From contig CAKSZJ010000022.1 in NCBI GenBank assembly GCA_934525595.1, forward strand, positions 1-51,623: a stretch of DNA of 51,623 nt, read 5' to 3'. A program made the position numbers and the translations under genes. The first letter of the stretch is position 1. Each line of letters begins with the position of its first letter. The stretch is from an uncultured Chiayiivirga sp. Its GTDB lineage: Bacteria; Pseudomonadota; Gammaproteobacteria; Xanthomonadales; Xanthomonadaceae. Under the pieces are notes generated by a model. That model ran no database searches. It was not told the origin of the DNA and saw only the letters and a program-made list of their open reading frames with translations. This document shows, piece by piece, positions 35,000 to 45,320 of this stretch.

Positions 35000-36103
35000 T
35001 TACAGGCACCCGGCGACCGGCAGCGCCAGTTCGCCTTCACCCGCGGCCAGCGCCGCGATCCGCGCGTCGGCGTCGACAGTGTCGATGCCGCGCTCGCGGT
35101 ACCAGGCGTCGCTGTAGTAGCTGTGCGCGTAGCGCTCGCCGCCGTCGCACAGGATGGTGACGATCGAGCCTTCGCCGCCCTGCGCGCGCAGGTGGCGCGC
35201 GGCGAGCAGCACGCCGACGAAGTTGGTGCCGGTCGAACCGCCCACGCGCCGCCCGAGGCGGCGGCTGACGTAGCGCATCGCCGCCAGGCTGAGCGCGTCG
35301 GGCACCTTGGCCATGGCATCGACGCAGGCCGGGATGAAGCTCGGCTCCACCCGCGGCCGCCCGATGCCTTCGATGCGCGAACCGCAGTGGTGGGTGAGAT
35401 CCGGATCGGCGCGGCCTTCCAGCGCGCCGCGGTAGTAGTCGAAGAACACCGAATGTTCGGGATCGGTGCACAGGATGCGGGTGCCGTGCTGGCGATAGCG
35501 CACGTAGCGCCCGAGCGTGGCGCTGGTGCCGCCGGTGCCGGGGTTGCAGACGATCCATGCGGGCACCGGATGCGGTTCCTGCGCCATCTGCTTGAAGATC
35601 GACTCGGCGATGTTGTTGTTGGCGCGCCAGTCGGTAGCGCGCTCGGCGTAGGTGAACTGATCCATGAAGTGCCCGCCGGTCTCGCGCGCCAGGCGCGCGG
35701 ATTCGGCGTTGATCGCGGCCGGATCGTCCACCAGGTGACAGCGCCCGCCATGGAATTCGATCGCGGCAATCTTGTCGGGCGAGGTGCAGGTCGGGATGAC
35801 CGCCACGAAGGGCAGGCCCAGGAGGCGCGCGAAATAGGCTTCGGAAACGGCGGTCGAACCGCTGGAGGCCTCCACCACGGTGCCGCCTTCGCGCAGCCAG
35901 CCGTTGGACAGCGCGTACAGGAACAGCGAGCGCGCCAGTCGATGCTTGAGGCTGCCGGTGGGATGGCTGGACTCATCCTTGAAATACACCTCGATGCCCG
36001 GATACCCGGACAGCGGCAGCGGGATCAGATGGGTATCGGCCGAGCGGTTGAAATCGGCTTCGATGGTGCGGATGGACGAGGCCACCCAGGCGCGCTGCGA
36101 CAT
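35000..36103 (-). CDS. PLP-dependent cysteine synthase family protein
   Basis: 367-aa fold-type II PLP enzyme. Lys53 in [13 protein letters not shown] is the Schiff-base lysine; [17 protein letters not shown] binds the substrate carboxylate; [15 protein letters not shown] is the PLP phosphate loop. The size and the [10 protein letters not shown] ending differ from CysK/CysM and match a distinct subgroup whose activity is less certain (cysteine synthase or L-cysteine desulfhydrase have been proposed for relatives). ATG 36103 ([20 protein letters not shown]) suits the family; ATG 36133 is also possible. It lies 70 nt after the diguanylate cyclase gene on the same strand. Confidence 0.88.
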   Translation of the reverse strand: MSQRAWVASSIRTIEADFNRSADTHLIPLPLSGYPGIEVYFKDESSHPTGSLKHRLARSLFLYALSNGWLREGGTVVEASSGSTAVSEAYFARLLGLPFVAVIPTCTSPDKIAAIEFHGGRCHLVDDPAAINAESARLARETGGHFMDQFTYAERATDWRANNNIAESIFKQMAQEPHPVPAWIVCNPGTGGTSATLGRYVRYRQHGTRILCTDPEHSVFFDYYRGALEGRADPDLTHHCGSRIEGIGRPRVEPSFIPACVDAMAKVPDALSLAAMRYVSRRLGRRVGGSTGTNFVGVLLAARHLRAQGGEGSIVTILCDGGERYAHSYYSDAWYRERGIDTVDADARIAALAAGEGELALPVAGCL

Positions 36104-36173
36104 GGCGGACAGACCGTGCGGAACCGCGCCCATGGTAGCCCGGCGGCCGATTCGCTGCCGCGCGGGCGGACTG

Positions 36174-37817
36174 TCAGGATCCGGCAAGCTGCGCGCCGGC
36201 CACCACGCTGTTGCGGCCGTGCTGCTTGGCGCGATAGAGCGCCGCGTCGGCGCTCGCGGTGAGCTCGTCGAGGTCCGCGATCTGCGGCGCCATGCGTGTG
36301 GACGTGCCGACGCTGATGGTGACGTGGCCGCCGTGCGGATGGTCGCGGTGCGGGATCGCCAGCGATTCGACCCGCGCGCGCACCACCTCGCCCAGCGCCG
36401 CGGCGTCCTCGGGACCCGCATCGGGCAGGATGACGGCGAACTCCTCGCCGCCGTAGCGCGCCACCAGCGCTTCGGGCGCGGCACCGGCGACGGCATCGGC
36501 CAGCGCCGCGGCCACCCGCTGCAGGCAGCGGTCGCCTTCCGGATGGCCGTAGAGGTCGTTGTAGGGCTTGAAAAAGTCCACGTCGATCATCAGCAGCGAC
36601 ACCGGCGCTCCGCTGCGCATCGCCCGCCGCCAGGCATCCTCGAGCACTTCGTCGAAGTGGCGACGATTGGCGAGCAGGGTGAGCGCATCGGTCTGCGACA
36701 GCTCGCGCAGGCGGTCTTCCAGGCGCTTTTGCATCGTCACGTCGCGGAACACCAGAACCAGCTGCAGCAGTCGCCGCTCAGCGTCGCGCACCGCATCGAC
36801 GCTGGCTTCCACGGGAAACCGTTCGCCGCTGGCGCGCTCGGCCCAGAGCGTGCCGTTCCAATGCGAGGCCTCGCGCAGGCGCGCGAGGATCTGTGGCGCG
36901 ATGTCCGGAAGATCCTCGCCCAGCAGCGGCAGCGTCTGACCGGCAATGGCCTGGCCTGGATACCCGGTGATCTTCTCGAAACCGGGATTCACCCGGATCA
37001 CGCGCAGCTGCGCATCGAGCACGGCAATGGCCTCGCCGGTATGGCGAAACACCGCGTCGGCCAGGGTGAGGTCGGCCTGGGCGCGTTCCAGCGCATCGAC
37101 CTGCCCTGCAAGCTGGCCATTGAGCCGCGCCAGGCGCTGCGCGTCGCGACGCTGGCGGGCCAGTCCGTACAGGAAGATGCCTTCGAGCAGCAGCAGCAGG
37201 GCGCAGATCGCCAGCGCGAAGGCGCGGTAGCGCGCCAGCGTCGCGGCCCAAACGTCGGCGCGCATGTCCATGCCCAGGACGGCGAGGATCCGTCCCTGCG
37301 CATCGTTCACCGGGGCAACGGCGGTCACCCAGGTGCCCCAGTCGTCCTGATGCGGCGGCTGCACCAGCGCTTCGCCGCTGCGCCACACCTGGAACAGTTC
37401 GTCGGACGGACCTGTGTAGGCGTCGCCTGGCGCGGAATAATCCAGCGAGTGCGCAGCTTCCCCATCCGCCAGGAAAACCATCGCCGCCGCGTTCCCCGGG
37501 TCGGGACGCATCAGGTAGATGAAGCGGAAGTCCGGATTCACCTGGCGCACCCGGCGCAGCTCGTTTCGTACCGTTTCGAAGTCGGCCGTGCCGATATCGC
37601 CCGCCTCGCCGCGCAGCGAGGCAATGCGCGAAGACTCCAGCGTGGCTGCCACGGTGCGGCTCAGCGTCAGGATGCGGTCATGCTCCTGGCGGTCGCCCAG
37701 GCGGGTGACAAACCCGATGAACCAGATCGAGACCAGCACCGTCAGCACGAGGATGGCCGCAGCCAGCCACAGCGGGCGGCGGTCGGTGGACGCGTTGATG
37801 GGGAGTGGATTGTCCAT
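36174..37817 (-). CDS. Membrane diguanylate cyclase, periplasmic sensor plus PAS
   Basis: 547 aa. TM helix (residues 15-38), periplasmic region of about 165 residues ([25 protein letters not shown], dCache/CHASE-like), second TM helix (about 205-225), a coiled linker, one PAS domain (about 250-370, [20 protein letters not shown]) and a GGDEF domain with GGEEF at 456-460. It makes c-di-GMP from two GTP in response to an external signal. The RxxD product-inhibition site expected just before GGEEF is absent ([13 protein letters not shown]). There is no EAL domain. Divergent from recC across 286 nt. Confidence 0.9.
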   Translation of the reverse strand: MDNPLPINASTDRRPLWLAAAILVLTVLVSIWFIGFVTRLGDRQEHDRILTLSRTVAATLESSRIASLRGEAGDIGTADFETVRNELRRVRQVNPDFRFIYLMRPDPGNAAAMVFLADGEAAHSLDYSAPGDAYTGPSDELFQVWRSGEALVQPPHQDDWGTWVTAVAPVNDAQGRILAVLGMDMRADVWAATLARYRAFALAICALLLLLEGIFLYGLARQRRDAQRLARLNGQLAGQVDALERAQADLTLADAVFRHTGEAIAVLDAQLRVIRVNPGFEKITGYPGQAIAGQTLPLLGEDLPDIAPQILARLREASHWNGTLWAERASGERFPVEASVDAVRDAERRLLQLVLVFRDVTMQKRLEDRLRELSQTDALTLLANRRHFDEVLEDAWRRAMRSGAPVSLLMIDVDFFKPYNDLYGHPEGDRCLQRVAAALADAVAGAAPEALVARYGGEEFAVILPDAGPEDAAALGEVVRARVESLAIPHRDHPHGGHVTISVGTSTRMAPQIADLDELTASADAALYRAKQHGRNSVVAGAQLAGS

Positions 37818-38103
37818 GGCGGTCGGGCGATTCTACGGTGCCGCGGCGCGAGAGTCTGAACCGCATGCCCCGGCGGCGCGCCGAGGGGCTGCGGATCCGC
37901 GATGCTGCCGACGCGGCGCGGCACGCAGGTCGCGCGGTCGATGCCCCGGCCCGCCGACCGGCCACCGCATGCGACGCGCCCTGTCGCGCGCCGCCCGGAT
38001 CATGGTGTACACAGTCCCTTTCCCTGCATCCTTTGCCTGGAAACGATGCGGGCGCGGCCCGAACGCGCCGCGCCCGCATTCCGCCCCAGCCCCGAGACGC
38101 CCC

Positions 38104-41100
38104 GTGGTTCTAGCCTCCCCGTCCCAGCTCGTGATCCTGCGCGCCAGCCGCCTCGAAGCGCTGGTGCCGCCGCTCATGACGGCGCTGGCCGCGCACCGGC
38201 CGGCGAACCTGCTGGCGCCGCAGACGGTGATCGCGGCGCACCCGGGCATGAAGCAGTGGCTGGCGGGCGCGATGGCACGCGCGGCCGGCACCGGCGGGAT
38301 CGTCGCCAACATCGAGGTGGCCCTGCCGAGCGCCTGGCTCGATCAAGCCGCGCGCGCGGCGCTGGGCGATGCCGCCGGGACGCTGGAGGGCTGGCGCCGT
38401 CCCAGCCTGCGCTGGGTGATCCACGCCGCGCTCGCGCCCGACGCCGGCGTGCCCGGGCTGCGCGATGCGCGCCTGGGCGGCTACCTGGATGTTGGCGACG
38501 AAGCGCCGGGCGACGTCGCGCGCCGCCGCTTCCAGCTCGCCCACCACCTCGCCGGCGTGTTCGCGCAGTACCTGATCTACCGCCCCGACTGGCTGGCGGC
38601 ATGGGAGGCGGGCACGCGCCGCTTTGCCACCGCCGCGCTCGACAGGGACGATCCCGCCGTCGCGCTCGAACAGGACGTGCTGGCACCGCTCTGGCGCCAC
38701 CTCGCACAGCGGCTCGGGCCACACCGCGCCGCGATCACCCAGGCGCTGGCGCGCGCGCTCGATGCGCGTCCCGGGCTCGCCGAGCCGCTCCATGTCTTCG
38801 GCTTCAGCCATCTGGCGCCGGGTGAAGCGCAGGTGCTGCGCGCCTGGGCGCGGCACGCGCCGGTCTACCTCTATCTTCCCGATCCCTGCCGCGAGTTCTG
38901 GGGCGGTCTTGCCGCCGAAGCCACGGCCGAAGGCATGGCGGCGCTGCGCGCGTGGCAGACCGACGAGACGGCCCGCATCGATGCGGCCGGCGGCGGCGAC
39001 TGGCTGGACGACGCCCAGACGCACCCGCTGCTGGCGCGCTGGGGACGCCTTGGCCAGCACTTCTATGCCAGCCTGCCCGAGTGGGACGCGCGCGCCGACA
39101 TCCGCGACCACAACGACCACATCGACACCGCACCCGCAACTCTCCTGGCACGGGTGCAGGAGAGCGTGCGCCGGCTGGATCCCTCGCTGCTGCGCGATCC
39201 GCAGCCCTACCCGCAGCGCATCGAGAGCCCTTCCGACGCGGCACATGCCGCACGCACCGCTGCATGGTGGGCGCCGCGGCGCGCCGATCCCAGCCTGCGC
39301 GCGCATGCCTGCCACACCCGCCTGCGCGAGCTGGAAGTGCTTCGCGAGGCCCTGCTCGACGCCGTGTCCTCCGGCATCGCGCCGGGCGACATCGTGGTGA
39401 TGGCGCCGGACATCGGCACCTATGCACCGCTGCTGGCATCGGTGTTCGGCGCACCGGGCGATGCGCGCGCGCGCTGGCTGCCCTGGCACCTGGCCGACGT
39501 GCCGGTGAAGCGCAGCCATCGCCTCTTCACCACGGTGGCGCAGGTGCTCGACTGGAGCGAGAGCCGCGCCACCCTGCCCGAAGTCGCGGACCTTCTCGCG
39601 CTGCCGGACGTGGCGCGCGCGCTGGAGCTATCCGCCGATGCGCGCGACACGCTGCTGAACTGGCTCGCGCACAGCCGCGCGGCCTGGGCGCTCGACGCGC
39701 GCCATCGGCAGGAGGCCGGCGCCGACGCCGCGCACCAGCACACCCTGGCCTGGGCGATGGATCGTCTCGTGGCCGGCTACGTGATGGCCGATGCCGCGCC
39801 GGGCGACGGCGACCGCGCGATCCGCCTGCCCGACGGTACGCCCCTGCTGCCCATCGGCGGCGTGCACGGCCCCGATGCCGCCGCGCTCGGCGCACTCGAT
39901 CATCTGGCGCAGGAGTGGCAGGCATGGCGCACCCTGGCGCAGTCGCAGCGCCGCGCCAGCGCGTGGGTCGGCGTGCTGCGCGCGCGCTTCGAGCGCCTCC
40001 TGCGCATCGCACCGGGCGACGACTCCGCGCGCGCGGCCTGGGACGCGCTGCAGGAAGCCATCGCGAGCCTCTCCGGCGACCCGGCGCGGGTGGGCGAAGA
40101 CCCGCTGCTGCATTTCTCCGAAGTGCGCGAGGTGCTGCTGGAAGCGCTCGACAGCACGCCCGAGCGCCAGCGCTTCCTGATGGGCGGCATCACCTTTTGC
40201 GGCATGGTGCCCCAGCGCGCCATCCCGTTCGCGATGGTCTGCGTGCTCGGGCTGGACGAAGGCGCCTTCCCGCGAAGGCGGCGCGACGGCGGGCTGGATC
40301 TCATGGCGCGCCTGCGCCGCGTCGGCGACCGCGACCCCCGCAGCGACGACCGCTGGCTGTTCCTGGAAACCCTGATGTCCGCGCGCCGCCGCCTGCACCT
40401 GTCCTGGCAGGGGCAGGGCGAGCGCGACGGCGCGCCGCGCAATCCCGCCGCGCCGCTGGCCGAGCTTTTTTCGGAGCTGGATCGCGGCGCCGGCCTGCCG
40501 TTCGACTGCGCCGATCCGCTGGCCCGTCCGTGGCGCGTGCAGCACCCGCTGCAGGCTTTCGACGCGCGCCATTTCGACGGCAGCGATCCCGCGCTGTTCT
40601 CTTACTCGACTGCGTTTGCGGCGATGCGCGGCGCAGGTCACAGCGCGCCTGCGCCCTTCCTCGACGGCGAGGCGGCGCCGCTCGAAACGATGCCCGAAAC
40701 GATCGGCCTGCGCACCCTGACCCGCTACTGGCGGCGGCCTTCGGAAAGCCTGCTGCACGACCGACTGGGGCTGAGCCTGGACGGGCTGGATGCCAAGGCG
40801 CTGCCGGAAAGCGAGCCGCTCGACGGGCGACTGGAAGCCATCGACGGCGTGGCGCAGCGCGTCTTCCTCGGCGAGGCGCTGCCGGCCGGTTTCGATCCCG
40901 CCGGACAGCCGCGCTGGGATCCCGCAACGCCGCCGGACTGGCTGGCGCTCGGCGGCTTCCTGCCACCCGGCGCGCTGGGCGAAGCCGCGTGGCGTGCCGA
41001 AGCCGATGCCGTCACGGCCCTGCTGGAGGCCGCGCGCGCACAGGGCCTCGGTGGCGCGCCGCTGCGGGCCGTGGAGGTGGATGTCACGCTGTCGCCATCG

Positions 41101-41760
41101 CCCCCGCTGCGCCTGACCGGCCGCATCGCGGACGTGGCGATCGAAGGCGACACCTGGCACCTGCTGCTGCCCTTTCCACGGCCCGGCCACGATCCTGCGC
41201 TGCGTTCCGGCAGCGATCTCGACTTCGGACGGCGCATTGCGCTCTTCATCCAGTGGGCCGCACTGCGCCTCGCGCGCGCCGCGCCCCTGCCGGTGCGCCC
41301 GGCGGTGCTGGCCGCAGGCGAGTGCCCGCTGGGCGCGCGCCTCATCGCCTGGGATGCGCACTTTTGCGCCGCCGCGGCAGACCACGCCGCGATGCTCGAC
41401 GACCTGCGCGCGCGCCTCGCCCGACTGTGCGCGCTCTGGCACACCGCAGCGGCGCGGCCGCTGGCGTATTTCCCCGCGTCCAGCCAGGCCGCGCTGGAGG
41501 CGTGGTCCAGGCATGTCGAAAAGGGCGGGGCCACGGACGACCTCACCGCCGTCGCCGGCGCGGTGAACAAGAAATTCGATACCGGCCAGTACGGCGGCGA
41601 ACGCGCGAACGCGCCCGGATGGAACCGCCTGATCGCACGCGGCCTGGCGTTCCAGCCGCACCCCGACGATCCGCAGACGCAGGCGCTGCTGGACCAGGCG
41701 CTCGCGCTGGAAACGCTGATTTCCCCGCCGCTGCCGCCCGATGCGGAGGTGTGCGCGTGA
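38104..41760 (+). CDS. recC: Exodeoxyribonuclease V subunit gamma, RecC
   Basis: 1218 aa, the Chi-recognition subunit of RecBCD. It resembles a helicase without ATPase motifs. N-terminal LVILRASRLEALVPPLM and HPGMKQWLAGAMARAAGTGGIVANI correspond to the RecC start; GGITFCGMVPQRAIPFAMVCVLGLDEGAFPR and RRRLHLSWQGQGERDG are conserved later stretches. GTG 38104 is the best start by homology, without a strong RBS; an in-frame ATG at 38002 is less likely. Its end overlaps the recB GTG by 4 nt, forming recC-recB-recD without ptrA between, unlike E. coli. Confidence 0.92.
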   Translation: MVLASPSQLVILRASRLEALVPPLMTALAAHRPANLLAPQTVIAAHPGMKQWLAGAMARAAGTGGIVANIEVALPSAWLDQAARAALGDAAGTLEGWRRPSLRWVIHAALAPDAGVPGLRDARLGGYLDVGDEAPGDVARRRFQLAHHLAGVFAQYLIYRPDWLAAWEAGTRRFATAALDRDDPAVALEQDVLAPLWRHLAQRLGPHRAAITQALARALDARPGLAEPLHVFGFSHLAPGEAQVLRAWARHAPVYLYLPDPCREFWGGLAAEATAEGMAALRAWQTDETARIDAAGGGDWLDDAQTHPLLARWGRLGQHFYASLPEWDARADIRDHNDHIDTAPATLLARVQESVRRLDPSLLRDPQPYPQRIESPSDAAHAARTAAWWAPRRADPSLRAHACHTRLRELEVLREALLDAVSSGIAPGDIVVMAPDIGTYAPLLASVFGAPGDARARWLPWHLADVPVKRSHRLFTTVAQVLDWSESRATLPEVADLLALPDVARALELSADARDTLLNWLAHSRAAWALDARHRQEAGADAAHQHTLAWAMDRLVAGYVMADAAPGDGDRAIRLPDGTPLLPIGGVHGPDAAALGALDHLAQEWQAWRTLAQSQRRASAWVGVLRARFERLLRIAPGDDSARAAWDALQEAIASLSGDPARVGEDPLLHFSEVREVLLEALDSTPERQRFLMGGITFCGMVPQRAIPFAMVCVLGLDEGAFPRRRRDGGLDLMARLRRVGDRDPRSDDRWLFLETLMSARRRLHLSWQGQGERDGAPRNPAAPLAELFSELDRGAGLPFDCADPLARPWRVQHPLQAFDARHFDGSDPALFSYSTAFAAMRGAGHSAPAPFLDGEAAPLETMPETIGLRTLTRYWRRPSESLLHDRLGLSLDGLDAKALPESEPLDGRLEAIDGVAQRVFLGEALPAGFDPAGQPRWDPATPPDWLALGGFLPPGALGEAAWRAEADAVTALLEAARAQGLGGAPLRAVEVDVTLSPSPPLRLTGRIADVAIEGDTWHLLLPFPRPGHDPALRSGSDLDFGRRIALFIQWAALRLARAAPLPVRPAVLAAGECPLGARLIAWDAHFCAAAADHAAMLDDLRARLARLCALWHTAAARPLAYFPASSQAALEAWSRHVEKGGATDDLTAVAGAVNKKFDTGQYGGERANAPGWNRLIARGLAFQPHPDDPQTQALLDQALALETLISPPLPPDAEVCA

Positions 41761-44700
41761 GCATCCTGCCCGACTGGACCTGTCTCGACCTTTCGCCCCG
41801 CCAGCGCAGCCGGGTGGAAGCCAGCGCCGGCACCGGCAAGACCTGGACGCTGGCGGCGCTCTACCTGCGCCTGGTGCTCGAACAGGGCCTCTCGCCGCGC
41901 CAGATCGTGGTGGCCACCTACACCAACGCGGCGGCGGCGGAGCTGGCGCAGCGCCTGCGCGCCCGGCTGGAATCGAGCCTGGCACGCGCACAGCGGTTCG
42001 ATGCCCGCGCCGCCGAGCCTGCCGAAAGCGACCTGCGCTGGCTGCACCGGCGCTGGTGCGATCCCGCCACCCTCGCCGCCGACACGCGCCGCCTGGCGCT
42101 CGCACTGGCCGAACTCGACCTTGCCCCCTGCGGCACCCTGCACTCGCTGTGCAGCCGCATCCTGGCCGAACACCCCTTCGCCGCCGGCGCGTCCTTCCAG
42201 GCGCCCGAGCTGACCGCGCTGGCGCCCTGGCACACGGCGCTGGCCGACGACCTGTGGCGGCTGCTGCACGCGCGCCGCGACGCCGTGACTGCCGACGCGC
42301 ACGACGTCTGGGACGCCGCGCAGCCCGACCTGCGCACCCTCACCCGCGCCAATCTGATGCGCGAACTGATGGCGGTGCTGCAGCCGGGCGTCCTCGTGCC
42401 CGAACCGGCTCCGGTGGACGAGGCGGCGCTTTGGGACGACGCGCTGGCCGAGGCCGCTCGCACGCTGGCAACGGAAGAGGGTCTCTGGAACAAGAAAGCC
42501 GCGCTGCCTCGCGCCCTGCTGGCGCTGGCCGGGCTGATCGAGTCGCGCGGCAGCGATGACGCCGCGTTCTCGAAAGAAGGAGGCGAGCTGCCGGCTCGCG
42601 CCGAAAGCCGCACGGGCCTGCGAAACGATGCCAAGGCCGACGAAAGCATCTGCGCCACGCTCGACGCCGTGGTTGCCTTCTGCGAACGCTTCGCCGCGCT
42701 GCGCGAATTCCATCGCCTGCGCCGCCTTTCGGCCATGCAGGGCTGGGGCCGTGCCCAGCTCGACGCGCGCCTGCGCGCCGCCCACCGGCTGGGCTTCGAC
42801 GAGCTGCTCACCTGCGTGGAACGCGCCCTGACGCCGGCCGCCGACGGCTCGCGCGCGCTGGCCGACGCCCTGTTCGCCGCCTGGCCGGTGGCCATGATCG
42901 ACGAGTTCCAGGACACCGATCCCGTGCAGTACGCCGTGCTCGATGCGATCTATCGCGACGCCGGCAACGCGGTGCGCGGGCATCTGCTGACGATCGGCGA
43001 TCCCAAGCAGGCGATCTACCGCTTCCGCGGCGGCGACATCCACACCTACACCCGCGCCACTGCCGGCATCGACGACGCGCACACCCTGCGGCTGGCGGTC
43101 AACTACCGCTCCAGCAAGGCGTTCGTGGATGCGCTCAACGCCTTCTACGCCCGCGTGGGGGAACGCCTCGGCGGCGAAGGTTCGGACACCCCGATCAGCT
43201 ACGCGCGGGTCGCCGCCGCGCCCGGCGCCGAGGTCGCGCGCTACACCGTGGACGGACGCGCGGCACCCGCACTGACCTTCCACCGCGATGCCTCGGAGAA
43301 GAGCAGCAACCGCGAACTGGCGCTCGCCTCCTGCGCCGCGCGCATCGTCGAAGTGCTCGATCCGGCCGGCGGCCATCGCATCGACACACGCGCCGTGGCG
43401 GCATCCGACATCTGCGTGCTGGTGCCGAAAAACACCGACGCCAGCACTATCACCCGCCTGCTTCGCCAGCGCGGCGTGGCGGTGGTCAACCACGGGCGCG
43501 GCAGCGTGTTCGACGGCGATACCGCACGCGACCTGTGCCTGATCCTGGACGCCGTCGCGCACTGCGACGATCCCGGCCGCGTGCGCGCCGCGCTCGCCAC
43601 CGAGCTGTGGGGCGCACGCTACCGCGTCCTGCGCGCGCTGCGCGACGATGCCGAGGCCTGGAATGCGATCATCGCGCGCTTTCACCGCTGGCATCGCGAC
43701 TGGCAGGACGCCGGCGTGCTGGGCGTGGTCGGCGCATTGCTGGAGCAGATCGCCGCCGACCAGCTCGGGCGGCCCGAAGGCGAGCGCGTGCTCACCGACC
43801 TTCGCCATCTGGGCGAACTGCTGCAGGACGCGAGCGCGGCCTGCGACGGCATGGACGACCTGCTGGCCTTCATGCGCCGGGAGATGGCGGAGGGCAGCGG
43901 CGACGAAGACGCCGCCGAGTCGCGCGCGCTGCGTCTGGAGTCGGACGCGCGCTGTGTCCAGGTGATGACCCTGCATGCCAGCAAGGGCCTGGAATTCGGT
44001 CTGGTCTTCCTGCCGCTGATGTGGGCCCACGTCGGACGCGCGCTCGACGCCGTGAGCCTGCTCTCGCAGCCCGACGGCCGGCGGCGCGTGGCGAGCTCGG
44101 AAGACGACTTCGAGGCGGTGCGGCGCGAGGAGCAGGACGAACGCCACCGCGTGCTCTACGTGGCGCTGACGCGCGCCAGGTTCGCCGCGCAGGTCTGGCT
44201 CGGCCGGCCCTACCAGCACGCCAGCGGCCCGCTCGCGCCGCCGCTGGTGCCGGCCGCCGCCCGGCTGGAGCCCCCGGAAGACGCGGCGCCCGACTTCACG
44301 GTCATCGATGAATGGCCCCGGCCGGCGTTCAAGCGGCTGGCACAGGCCGAGGACACGCAGACGCGACGCAGCGCCCGCCCGATGCCTCCGCCGCGCGAGG
44401 GCGCGCTGCCCTCGCGCCACAGCTTCACCACGCTGACCGCCGGCACGCACGCCGACATCCTCGATCCGGACGCCGCCGCCGGCGACGAATCTGGCAGCGG
44501 ATTCGCAGCCCTCCCCGAGGACAGCGGGATGCCTGCCCTGACCCGCCACGCGCAGCTCGACGCGCTCGCCGGCGTGGCCGGCATCGCCTTCGGAAATGCC
44601 ATCCATGCATTGCTGGAACAGCACCGCATCGGCGTCCCGCTCGTCGACCAGATGCCGCTGGTGCAGCGTCTGATCGAACGCTTCGCGGTGCGCGATGCGG

Positions 44701-45320
44701 CGCTGGACAGCGCCGAACTGGCGACGCGCATCGCGCTGCGCCTGGACGCCGTGCTCGCCGCCGATCTCGACGGACGCGGCCTGCGCCTGGCCCGGGTTCC
44801 GGCCGCCGAGCAGCGCCACGAGATGGAGTTCAACTACGCGCTCGACGGCGCCTCGCTCGCGCGCCTGGACGCCGCCGCGCGCGCGGCGGGGTATCCCGGC
44901 CTCGTGCCGGCGCGCAGCGGCAATCTGCGCGGCCTGATGAACGGCAAGATCGATCTGGTGTTCCGCCACGACGGGCGCGTCCACGTACTCGACTGGAAAG
45001 GCAACGCGCTGGGCGATCGGCAGGCGCCGACGCTGGAGAACTACGCCGGCGCGGCGCTCGATGCCGCCATGGATACGCACCGCTACCGCTTCCAGGCCCT
45101 GCTCTACGCGGTCGCGGTGGAGCGCTACCTGCGCAGCCGGCTCGGCGAAACCTACGCGCGCGACCGCCACCTCGGCGACTGCTGGTACCTGTTCATCCGC
45201 GCGGTCGGGCTGCGGACCGGCGACGGCGGATCCTGCGGCATCTGGCGACACCGCTTCAGCGACGCACTGCTCGATGCCGCGCAGCGCGAGCTGGGCGATG
45301 CCTCGGGAGCGGCTGGATGA
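41757..45320 (+). CDS. recB: Exodeoxyribonuclease V subunit beta, RecB
   Basis: 1187 aa, 3'-5' helicase and nuclease of RecBCD. Walker A VEASAGTGKTWTL (Lys28). Walker B AMIDEFQDTDPVQY and motif LLTIGDPKQAIYRFRGGD identify UvrD-type SF1; MTLHASKGLEFGLVFLP and RHRVLYVALTRAR are later helicase motifs. C-terminal nuclease active site: Asp1066 in NGKIDLVFRH, Asp1079 and Lys1081 in LDWKGN, at positions equal to those of E. coli RecB within two residues. GTG 41757 overlaps the recC stop (GTGA) and the recB stop overlaps recD (ATGA). Confidence 0.95.
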   Translation: MSILPDWTCLDLSPRQRSRVEASAGTGKTWTLAALYLRLVLEQGLSPRQIVVATYTNAAAAELAQRLRARLESSLARAQRFDARAAEPAESDLRWLHRRWCDPATLAADTRRLALALAELDLAPCGTLHSLCSRILAEHPFAAGASFQAPELTALAPWHTALADDLWRLLHARRDAVTADAHDVWDAAQPDLRTLTRANLMRELMAVLQPGVLVPEPAPVDEAALWDDALAEAARTLATEEGLWNKKAALPRALLALAGLIESRGSDDAAFSKEGGELPARAESRTGLRNDAKADESICATLDAVVAFCERFAALREFHRLRRLSAMQGWGRAQLDARLRAAHRLGFDELLTCVERALTPAADGSRALADALFAAWPVAMIDEFQDTDPVQYAVLDAIYRDAGNAVRGHLLTIGDPKQAIYRFRGGDIHTYTRATAGIDDAHTLRLAVNYRSSKAFVDALNAFYARVGERLGGEGSDTPISYARVAAAPGAEVARYTVDGRAAPALTFHRDASEKSSNRELALASCAARIVEVLDPAGGHRIDTRAVAASDICVLVPKNTDASTITRLLRQRGVAVVNHGRGSVFDGDTARDLCLILDAVAHCDDPGRVRAALATELWGARYRVLRALRDDAEAWNAIIARFHRWHRDWQDAGVLGVVGALLEQIAADQLGRPEGERVLTDLRHLGELLQDASAACDGMDDLLAFMRREMAEGSGDEDAAESRALRLESDARCVQVMTLHASKGLEFGLVFLPLMWAHVGRALDAVSLLSQPDGRRRVASSEDDFEAVRREEQDERHRVLYVALTRARFAAQVWLGRPYQHASGPLAPPLVPAAARLEPPEDAAPDFTVIDEWPRPAFKRLAQAEDTQTRRSARPMPPPREGALPSRHSFTTLTAGTHADILDPDAAAGDESGSGFAALPEDSGMPALTRHAQLDALAGVAGIAFGNAIHALLEQHRIGVPLVDQMPLVQRLIERFAVRDAALDSAELATRIALRLDAVLAADLDGRGLRLARVPAAEQRHEMEFNYALDGASLARLDAAARAAGYPGLVPARSGNLRGLMNGKIDLVFRHDGRVHVLDWKGNALGDRQAPTLENYAGAALDAAMDTHRYRFQALLYAVAVERYLRSRLGETYARDRHLGDCWYLFIRAVGLRTGDGGSCGIWRHRFSDALLDAAQRELGDASGAAG

